Shown here: one piece after another, positions 1 to 4,933 of the stretch | How positions within the stretch are numbered: position 1 is the first letter of the stretch | How the letters are laid out: each line of letters begins with the position of its first letter | Source of the DNA: Gammaproteobacteria bacterium | GTDB taxonomy: Bacteria; Pseudomonadota; Gammaproteobacteria; Steroidobacterales; Steroidobacteraceae | Assembly: GCA_025350345.1 (NCBI GenBank) | Contig: JANXYA010000214.1 | Location: forward strand, 1 to 5,698 | DNA: 5,698 bases | Direction of reading: 5' to 3' | The notes under the pieces: generated by a model | What the model saw: only the letters and a program-made list of their open reading frames with translations | Database searches by the model: none | What the model was told of the DNA's origin: nothing | Made by a program: the position numbers and the translations under genes

Positions 1-432
1 GCCCGCTGGCTGGCCGACCGGGAAAACATGGCCGTGATGAAGGGCGGGGTTTCGCTCGCCAGCGTGAGCGCGAGCCTGCGTCCCGTGCTGGTCGACGCCG
101 CGCAGTCCCAGATCATGGGTGCGAGCGTCGAGGCCGCCGACGAAGTGCTGGCGTCCCTCGATCGGGTCGGCGCCATCCGCAAGCACATCGTGCAGCACGC
201 CGGCTTCATGGTCCTAAAATCCCCCGACGCGCCCTCGATGCTGATCGAGACGGCGTATATCTCCAACCCGGCGGAAGAGCGCAGCCTGGCGAGCCGTGCC
301 TACCAGGAGCGTCTCGCCGGCGCGATCGAGGCCGGCATCGTGACGTATTTCCAGCACCATCGACCGGATGGCACGCGCTACGCCAGCGCTCCGCGTGCCA
401 CACCTACTGTAGCGGACGACTCCGGCGTGTAG
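1..432 (+). CDS. amiB: N-acetylmuramoyl-L-alanine amidase AmiB, C-terminal part (5' end outside the window)
   Basis: The frame is open from base 1 to a TAG at 430-432, giving 143 residues with no start inside the window. Family knowledge: AmiA/B/C-type zinc amidases (Amidase_3) are periplasmic and cleave the bond between N-acetylmuramic acid and L-alanine to separate daughter cells. Seen here: an ARWLADREN segment at the left edge, matching the conserved ARWL..EN of the family; then a helical stretch where the autoinhibitory helix of EnvC/NlpD-activated amidases lies; then GFMVLKSPDAPSMLIETAYISN (bases about 205-270 in two adjoining blocks), where the Glu at 247-249 is the expected catalytic residue. 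The match to E. coli AmiB (AGFAVLKSPD, ETAFISN) is close. The protein ends about 25 residues after the domain with a short polar tail, leaving no room for the C-terminal LysM repeat found in Pseudomonas-type AmiB. It lies 36 bp before mutL, as in many gammaproteobacteria. AmiB rather than AmiC rests mainly on synteny. Confidence 0.5.
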   Translation, partial: ARWLADRENMAVMKGGVSLASVSASLRPVLVDAAQSQIMGASVEAADEVLASLDRVGAIRKHIVQHAGFMVLKSPDAPSMLIETAYISNPAEERSLASRAYQERLAGAIEAGIVTYFQHHRPDGTRYASAPRATPTVADDSGV

Positions 433-468
433 ACTGCGCGGCCAGCCGACCCTCGTGGGCCCGCGCGT

Positions 469-2250
469 ATGCCGATCCGCTTACTGTCCGCCACGCTCAT
501 CGATCAGATCGCCGCCGGCGAGGTGATCGAGCGCCCGGCATCGGTCGTCAAGGAGCTTATCGAGAACGCGCTGGATGCGGGCGCACGGCGCATCGAGATC
601 GACATCGAGCAGGGCGGGCTGGGCCTGATCCGCGTGCGCGACGACGGCGTGGGCATCGCCTCCGACGAGCTGATGCTCGCCCTCAAGCGTCACGCCACCA
701 GCAAGATTGCCACCCTGGAGGATCTCGAGGGTGTCGTAAGCCTGGGCTTTCGCGGCGAGGCGCTGCCCTCGATGGGTGCGGTGGCACGGCTGCGGATCTG
801 CAGCCGCACCGCCGATGCCCGCGCCGCCACGGAACTGCGGGTCGATGGGGGGGTGGCAGGGGCGACGCAGCCGGCGGCGCACCCGCCGGGCACCAGCGTG
901 GAAGTGCGCGAGCTGTTCTACAACGTGCCGGCGCGGCGCAAGTTCGTGCGCACGGAACCGACCGAATTCGGGCACATCATGCGTTGTGTCGAGCGCCTGG
1001 CGCTGGCGGCCCCGGCCGTCGCCATGCGCCTGCGCCACAACGGCCGGCAGACGCTCGATTTGCCGGCAGCGCAGGACGCCGCGGGGCGCGATGAGCGGGT
1101 GGGGCGCATCCTGGGCGCTGATTTCCTAGCGCGCTGCCTGCCAGTGCTCCAGGACGGTGCCCTGCAGCTTAAGGGTTGGCTGGGACTGCCGACCGCCTCG
1201 CGCGCCAACAGCGACGGCCAGTTCTGGTTCGTCAACGGACGTGCGGTGCGCGACCGGCTGCTGGGCAACGCGGCCCGCTTAGGGTATCGCGACGTGCTCT
1301 ATCACGGCCGGCATCCGGCCTACGTGCTCGATCTGCGGCTCGACCCCAGGCTCGTCGACGTCAACGCCCATCCGGCCAAGCTGGAGCTGCGCTTTCGCGA
1401 CAGCCGCGCGGTGCACGACTATGTGTTTCGCGCGGTGGAGCGGGCGCTGGCCGCCAGTGCCGCCGGCGCCAGAGCGCCGGTGGTGTTGGCCAGCACCGTG
1501 CCACAACATCACTCACAGCGATTCCAGTTCGACGCGCCGCAGCCTGCCGCGAGCTGGGCGCGCAGCGCCTTCGGCGCGGCCGCGGCGCTGCGCGTGGGCG
1601 AGCCCGCCCTTGAGGTGGGCGCCACGGCCGCGCCGACGCCCCCGTATCCGGCGGGCTCGGCCGAGGAGCGTCCGCTCGGTACCGCCATCGCGCAACTCCA
1701 CGGCCTGTTCGTGCTGGCGCAGAATCGCGCCGGACTCGTGCTGGTCGACATGCACGCGGCGCACGAGCGCGTGCTGTACGAGTCCTTCAAGGCCGCGCGC
1801 GCCGCAGACCAGCCCGCCTCACAGCGCCTCCTGGAGCCCATCGCCATCAGCGCCGCGGAGCATGAGATCGATACGCTCCTGGGCGCCGGCGAGGACTTCG
1901 GGCGCTTAGGCTTCGAGCTCGACCGGCTCGCGCCCACGCAGCTGGCCGTGCGTGCGGTGCCCGCGATGCTGGCGGGAGCCGATCTGCCCTCGCTCCTGCG
2001 CGAGGTGCTGCGCGACCTGGCCGGCGAGCGGGGTGCACACCACCTCGATGGCGCCGCGGATCGCGTGCTCGGGACGCTCGCCTGCCGCAGTGCGATCCAT
2101 GCCCACCGGCGACTCACCCTGCCCGAAATGGACGCGCTGCTGCGGCAAATGGAAGTCACCGAACGATCCGGCCAATGCAATCACGGCCGGCCGACCTGGA
2201 CGCAACTGTCGCTGGCCGAACTCGACCGGCTGTTCCTGCGCGGCCGATGA
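469..2250 (+). CDS. mutL: DNA mismatch repair protein MutL, endonuclease type
   Basis: 593 residues (E. coli MutL has 615). MutL couples MutS mismatch recognition to strand incision and helicase loading. The N-terminal GHKL ATPase is canonical: MPIRLLS start, QIAAGEVIERPASVVKEL with Glu29 and Asn33, RDDGVGI with Asp58, HATSKI at 75-80, GFRGEAL at 93-99, and a transducer segment with FYNVPARRKF. An Ala/Pro-rich linker of about 70 residues follows (about 335-400). The C-terminal domain has the metal-site motifs of MutL endonucleases: DMHAAHERVLYE (427-438, fitting DQHA-x2-E-x4-E), ACR (538-540), CNHGRP (570-575) and FLR (589-591). QRLLEP (452-457) fits the sliding-clamp motif Qxx(L/I)xP. These endonuclease motifs are absent from E. 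coli MutL but present in Pseudomonas-type proteins, so incision without MutH is inferred. The start is set by the near-universal MPI N-terminus; no clear Shine-Dalgarno precedes it. Confidence 0.5.
   Translation: MPIRLLSATLIDQIAAGEVIERPASVVKELIENALDAGARRIEIDIEQGGLGLIRVRDDGVGIASDELMLALKRHATSKIATLEDLEGVVSLGFRGEALPSMGAVARLRICSRTADARAATELRVDGGVAGATQPAAHPPGTSVEVRELFYNVPARRKFVRTEPTEFGHIMRCVERLALAAPAVAMRLRHNGRQTLDLPAAQDAAGRDERVGRILGADFLARCLPVLQDGALQLKGWLGLPTASRANSDGQFWFVNGRAVRDRLLGNAARLGYRDVLYHGRHPAYVLDLRLDPRLVDVNAHPAKLELRFRDSRAVHDYVFRAVERALAASAAGARAPVVLASTVPQHHSQRFQFDAPQPAASWARSAFGAAAALRVGEPALEVGATAAPTPPYPAGSAEERPLGTAIAQLHGLFVLAQNRAGLVLVDMHAAHERVLYESFKAARAADQPASQRLLEPIAISAAEHEIDTLLGAGEDFGRLGFELDRLAPTQLAVRAVPAMLAGADLPSLLREVLRDLAGERGAHHLDGAADRVLGTLACRSAIHAHRRLTLPEMDALLRQMEVTERSGQCNHGRPTWTQLSLAELDRLFLRGR
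1822..1839 (+). other. Predicted beta sliding-clamp binding motif in MutL
   Basis: Codons 452-457 of mutL encode QRLLEP, an exact fit to the Qxx(L/I)xP consensus. It sits at the position of QPLLIP in E. coli MutL, early in the C-terminal domain. In the family this motif contacts the replication clamp and, in endonuclease-type MutL, stimulates and orients nicking. Assignment is by motif and position only. Confidence 0.5.
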
Positions 2251-3233
2251 ACCCGAGGGCGGCGCCGGTGAGTGCGGCGCCTGTGGCATTGGTGCTCACC
2301 GGGCCCACCGGGAGCGGCAAGAGTGAGTGGGCGCTGCGCCTCGCCGCCGAACTGCCGATTGAAATCGTGAGCGTGGATTCTGCGCAGGTGTTTCGCGGCA
2401 TGGACATCGGCACGGCCAAGCCCTCGCAGGCCATCCGTGCCAGCGTGCCGCACCATCTCATCGACATCCGCGACCCTGCCGAACGCTATTCGGCCGGCGA
2501 GTTCGTGCGCGACGCGCGCGAGGCCCTGGCGGCCATCCAGGGCCGAGGCCGCCTGCCGGTCCTGGTCGGCGGCACGATGCTGTATCTGCGCGCACTGCTG
2601 CGCGGGATGGCCGTGCTGCCCGAGCGCTCCGCGCCGCTGCGGGCCGAGCTGGAGGCGCAGGCGGCCGAGCAGGGCTGGGCGGGGTTGCACGCAGAGCTTG
2701 CGCGTGTCGATCCCCAGGCGGCCACAAGGATTCATCGCAACGATCCGCAGCGGATTCAGCGCGCGCTGGAGGTGTACCGGCTCACCGGCCGGCCGATCTC
2801 GGAGTGGCAGGCGGCGACGCCCGCGCCGGCAGGGGACATGCGCTGGCTGCGTTTCGCGCTCGTCCCGACCGATCGGGCCGCGCAGCTTAAGGCCCTGGAG
2901 CACCGCCTTGCCACCATGCTCGATGCGGGCCTGCTGGCCGAGGTCCGGGCGCTGTACGGCCGGGGCGATCTGCACGTGGAACTGCCGGCCATCCGCGCGG
3001 TCGGTTACCGGCAGCTCTGGGCGCATTGCGCCGGCAGCGTCACGCTGGAGGAGGCCAGCCGCCAGGCCCTGCTGGCCACCGGCAAGCTCGCCAAGCGCCA
3101 GATGAGCTGGTTGCGGGGAGATTCATCCTTCGAGCGGCTTGATCCTGCGGCCGCGTCGGGATTCCAGCGCATCCTGGGCGCCGCGCGCGCCGCAGCCGTC
3201 GTGGCCGGCGCCCCGCCGGGGATGCTAGAATAG
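2247..3233 (+). CDS. miaA: tRNA dimethylallyltransferase MiaA
   Basis: 328 residues from the ATG at 2247 (E. coli MiaA has 316). MiaA transfers dimethylallyl from dimethylallyl diphosphate to N6 of A37 in tRNAs reading codons starting with U, the first step towards ms2i6A; it acts in the cytoplasm. Seen: P-loop GPTGSGKS (19-26), VDSAQVFRGMDIGTAKPS with the expected catalytic Asp44, the DIRDP segment, LVGGTMLYLRALL with Thr110, RIHRNDPQRIQRALEVYRLTG, and LPAIRAVGYRQLW followed by LAKRQMSWLRG. The segment usually reading ATRQLAKRQ is ATGKLAKRQ here (Gly279, Lys280). The tail runs about a dozen residues beyond typical family length and is Ala-rich. The ATG overlaps the mutL TGA (ATGA at 2247-2250), suggesting translational coupling. 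A GTG at 2268 with GAGGG eight bases upstream is a credible alternative start and would give 321 residues. Confidence 0.5.
   Translation: MNPRAAPVSAAPVALVLTGPTGSGKSEWALRLAAELPIEIVSVDSAQVFRGMDIGTAKPSQAIRASVPHHLIDIRDPAERYSAGEFVRDAREALAAIQGRGRLPVLVGGTMLYLRALLRGMAVLPERSAPLRAELEAQAAEQGWAGLHAELARVDPQAATRIHRNDPQRIQRALEVYRLTGRPISEWQAATPAPAGDMRWLRFALVPTDRAAQLKALEHRLATMLDAGLLAEVRALYGRGDLHVELPAIRAVGYRQLWAHCAGSVTLEEASRQALLATGKLAKRQMSWLRGDSSFERLDPAAASGFQRILGAARAAAVVAGAPPGMLE
2255..2259 (+). promoter_or_regulatory. Candidate ribosome binding site for an alternative miaA start (GTG at 2268)
   Basis: GAGGG lies 8 bases before an in-frame GTG at 2268-2270, good spacing for a Shine-Dalgarno. The ATG at 2247 has no purine-rich site upstream. 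The protein from GTG would begin (M)SAAPVALVLTGPTGSGKS, with an N-terminus closer in length to typical MiaA. The ATG remains possible through coupling with the mutL stop, so this site helps decide between the two. Confidence 0.5.
3223..3231 (+). promoter_or_regulatory. Candidate extended -10 promoter for hfq
   Basis: TGCTAGAAT reads as an extended -10 (TGn) plus TAGAAT, five of six matches to TATAAT, in otherwise very GC-rich DNA. It spans the last miaA codons and the first base of its stop. Transcription would begin near 3238, about 60 bases before the hfq ATG. No good -35 hexamer is found at 16-18 bp spacing, consistent with an extended -10 promoter. In E. coli hfq is also served by promoters within and after miaA. 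This is inference from sequence alone. Confidence 0.5.
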
Positions 3234-3285
3234 CCAGGCGTCCCAAGCTGACAGACCCGCGGGAGCGCTCTTCGGCGACGAAAAA

Positions 3286-3293
3286 TAAGGAGA
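3286..3293 (+). promoter_or_regulatory. Strong ribosome binding site of hfq
   Basis: TAAGGAGA is a near-perfect Shine-Dalgarno with 8 bases between AAGGAG and the ATG at 3301, in an A-rich patch (AAAAATAAGGAGAA). It is by far the strongest ribosome binding site in the window, fitting a highly expressed small protein. In E. coli Hfq represses its own mRNA by binding the 5' leader; the A-rich patch here could be bound by the Hfq distal face, but that is speculative. Confidence 0.5.
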
Positions 3294-3300
3294 ACAGCAC

Positions 3301-3546
3301 ATGGCCAAAGGCCAATCCCTGCAGGACCCATTCTTGAACGCCCTGCGCAAGGAACATATTCCGGTCTCAATCTACCTGGTCAACGGCATCAAGCTGCAGG
3401 GCCAGATCGATTCCTTTGACCAGTTCGTGGTGCTGCTGAAGAACACGGTCAGCCAGATGGTCTACAAGCACGCGATATCCACCGTGGTCCCTGCGCGCGC
3501 CGTGCAACTGCCGAGCGCCGATGGCCTGGAGAGCGCCCCAGAGTAA
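3301..3546 (+). CDS. hfq: RNA-binding protein Hfq
   Basis: 81 residues. Hfq is a hexameric Sm-like RNA chaperone that pairs small RNAs with target mRNAs and binds poly(A) or ARN repeats. Seen: MAKGQSLQDPFLNALRKEHI at the N-terminus, then the Sm1 region (VNGIKLQGQIDSFDQFVVLL) and Sm2 YKHAISTVVPAR. Proximal-face residues are intact (Gln8, Asp9, Phe42, Lys56, His57), as are the distal-face Tyr25 and Lys31. The rim patch is Arg16-Lys17-Glu18-His19, where E. coli has RRER and Pseudomonas RKER. The C-terminal tail is only about 12-15 residues and mildly acidic (ends LESAPE), like the 82-residue Pseudomonas protein and unlike the 102-residue E. coli one. The start is fixed by the strong ribosome binding site and conserved N-terminus. 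It sits between miaA and hflX, its standard place in gammaproteobacteria. Confidence 0.5.
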   Translation: MAKGQSLQDPFLNALRKEHIPVSIYLVNGIKLQGQIDSFDQFVVLLKNTVSQMVYKHAISTVVPARAVQLPSADGLESAPE

Positions 3547-3567
3547 TGCGCGCTCGCGCCCCGCGGC

Positions 3568-4869
3568 ATGTTTGAACGACCGCGCAGCGGGGAGCGCGCG
3601 GTACTCGTGCGCCTCGGACTGGGCGAGCCGCTGCGCGCGGCCGACCTGGAGGAATTCCAGCAGCTGGCACGCTCGGCCGGCGCCACGCCCGTCGCCACGG
3701 TGACGGGAAGGCGCGAGCGGCCCGACTCGCGCTACTTCGTCGGGAGCGGGAAGGCCGAGGAGATCAGCGCCGTGGCCGCCGCCGAGTCCGCCGATGTCAT
3801 CCTCATCGATCATCCGCTCTCGCCCAGCCAGGAGCGCAATCTCGAAAAGCTCACCGGCCGGCGCGTGCTGGACCGCAACGGCCTGATCCTCGATATCTTT
3901 GCGCAGCGGGCGCGCAGCTTCGAAGGGAAGCTCCAGGTGGAGCTGGCGCAGCTCAAGCACCTTTCCACGCGCCTGGTGCGCGGCTGGACGCACCTGGAGC
4001 GGCAGAAGGGCGGCATTGGCCTAAGGGGTCCGGGCGAGACCCAGCTGGAGACCGACCGGCGGCTGCTGGCGACGCGCGTGCGCTCGCTCACCCGCAAGCT
4101 CGCCCGGCTCCGCCAGCAGCGCGACACGGGCCGGAGCGCGCGCGCCGAAATTCCGGTGCCGGGCGTGGCGCTCGTGGGCTACACCAACGCCGGCAAATCG
4201 ACCCTGTTCCGTGCGCTCACCGGCGCGGACGCCTACGTCGCGGACCTGTTGTTCGCCACGCTCGATCCCACCGTCCGCAAGCTCACGCTCCCCGGCGGTG
4301 CCCGCATCGTCGTCGCGGACACCGTCGGCTTCATCCGCGAACTGCCGCATGAGCTGGTGGCGGCGTTCCAGTCCACGCTCCAGGAGGCGCGCAGTGCCCA
4401 GCTGCTGGTGCACCTGATCGACGCGGCGGACGCGCGCCGCGATGAATACACCGGCCAGGTCAATGCCGTGCTCGCCGAGATCGGCGCCGGTTCGCTCCCA
4501 CAGCTCTTGGTCTACAACAAGATCGATCGGCTGGATCTCGAGCCGCGCATCGAGCGCGACGCGGCCGGCGCGGTGCGCCAGGTCTGGATCAGTGCGGCGC
4601 AGTCGCGCGGCATCGAGCTGCTCAAGGAGGCGATCGCCGAGCGCCTGGAGCTGCGTGCGCAACGCGGCTGGCTCACTCTCCCGGCCGGGGCGGGCGCGCT
4701 GCGCGCGCAGCTGTTCGCCGGCGGCGCGGTGCGCGAGGAGCGCACGGAGGATGACGGCGCGATGCGCCTGCTGATCGAATTGCCCCCGGAGGCCATGGCG
4801 GCGATCGCGCGCAAGCCCGATGTCAAGCTCACGTTGCTGAGCGCCGAACTGCCTTGTGCCCACGCCTAG
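3568..4869 (+). CDS. hflX: Ribosome-associated GTPase HflX
   Basis: 433 residues (E. coli 426). HflX is a cytoplasmic TRAFAC GTPase that binds 70S/50S ribosomes at the E site region and splits stalled ribosomes under stress. Seen: an N-terminal HflX domain with RYFVGSGKAEEI (55-66), DHPLSPSQERNLE, DRNGLILDIFAQRA, then a helical linker with GGIGLRGPGETQLETDRR (148-165). The G domain has G1 GYTNAGKS (204-211), G2 with Thr231 in LFATLDPT, G3 DTVG (251-254), G4 NKID (317-320) and G5 SA (342-343). A C-terminal domain of about 70 residues follows. The start MFERPRSGERAVLV aligns with E. coli MFDRYDAGEQAVLV. No Shine-Dalgarno precedes it and the gap to hfq is 21 bp, so coupling to hfq translation is likely. 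The name comes from the old lysogeny locus; HflX is not part of the HflKC protease complex. Confidence 0.5.
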   Translation: MFERPRSGERAVLVRLGLGEPLRAADLEEFQQLARSAGATPVATVTGRRERPDSRYFVGSGKAEEISAVAAAESADVILIDHPLSPSQERNLEKLTGRRVLDRNGLILDIFAQRARSFEGKLQVELAQLKHLSTRLVRGWTHLERQKGGIGLRGPGETQLETDRRLLATRVRSLTRKLARLRQQRDTGRSARAEIPVPGVALVGYTNAGKSTLFRALTGADAYVADLLFATLDPTVRKLTLPGGARIVVADTVGFIRELPHELVAAFQSTLQEARSAQLLVHLIDAADARRDEYTGQVNAVLAEIGAGSLPQLLVYNKIDRLDLEPRIERDAAGAVRQVWISAAQSRGIELLKEAIAERLELRAQRGWLTLPAGAGALRAQLFAGGAVREERTEDDGAMRLLIELPPEAMAAIARKPDVKLTLLSAELPCAHA

Positions 4870-4882
4870 GCCTACCTAGAAT
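4854..4882 (+). promoter_or_regulatory. Candidate sigma-70 promoter for hflK
   Basis: TTGTGC (4854-4859) and TAGAAT (4877-4882) are separated by exactly 17 bp. The -10 matches five of six consensus bases and the -35 has the key TTG. It straddles the end of hflX and its stop codon. Transcription would start near 4889, about 45 bases before the hflK ATG. This would let hflK (and presumably hflC) be transcribed apart from hflX. It is the best two-box promoter I see in the window, but it is untested. Confidence 0.5.
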
Positions 4883-4922
4883 CCAGCGGCTCGGCGGCAA
4901 CGGGCGCACAGCATCGGGCATC

Positions 4923-4928
4923 AAAGGG
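4923..4928 (+). promoter_or_regulatory. Ribosome binding site of hflK
   Basis: AAAGGG lies 5 bases before the ATG at 4934. Spacing is at the short end of the useful range but this is the only purine-rich site nearby, and it supports this start, which leaves a short basic N-terminus before the membrane helix. Confidence 0.5.
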
Positions 4929-4933
4929 CAAGC

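Noticed and set aside
428..435. TAGACT after the amiB stop as a mutL promoter -10
   Set aside because: No -35 at a suitable distance and no properly spaced TG extension; too weak to claim.
1461..1483. Perfect inverted repeat CCGGCGC-CAGA-GCGCCGG inside mutL
   Set aside because: It lies in the Ala/Pro-rich linker coding region, has no T-run after it, and such GC palindromes are expected by chance at this base composition. It is not a terminator.
1509..2180. Long antisense open frame (223 aa) opposite mutL
   Set aside because: Shadow of the GC-rich codon bias; low-complexity Arg/Ser/Ala translation with no recognisable domain. The sense strand is unmistakably MutL.
2175..2246. N-terminal extension of miaA to the ATG at 2175
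   Set aside because: It would overlap the conserved CNHGRP-coding end of mutL by 76 bases, and the added residues match nothing known in MiaA.
2181..3026. Long antisense open frame (281 aa) opposite miaA
   Set aside because: Arg/Gly/His-rich translation with no domain and complete overlap with a conserved gene on the other strand.
3234..3300. Possible terminator between miaA and hfq (GAGCGCTC palindrome at about 3263-3270)
   Set aside because: The stem is only four base pairs with no loop and no T-run; the region reads better as a leader with a ribosome binding site.
4021..4863. Long antisense open frame (280 aa) opposite hflX
   Set aside because: Same reason: composition typical of a reverse-strand shadow, and it covers the conserved GTPase motifs of HflX.
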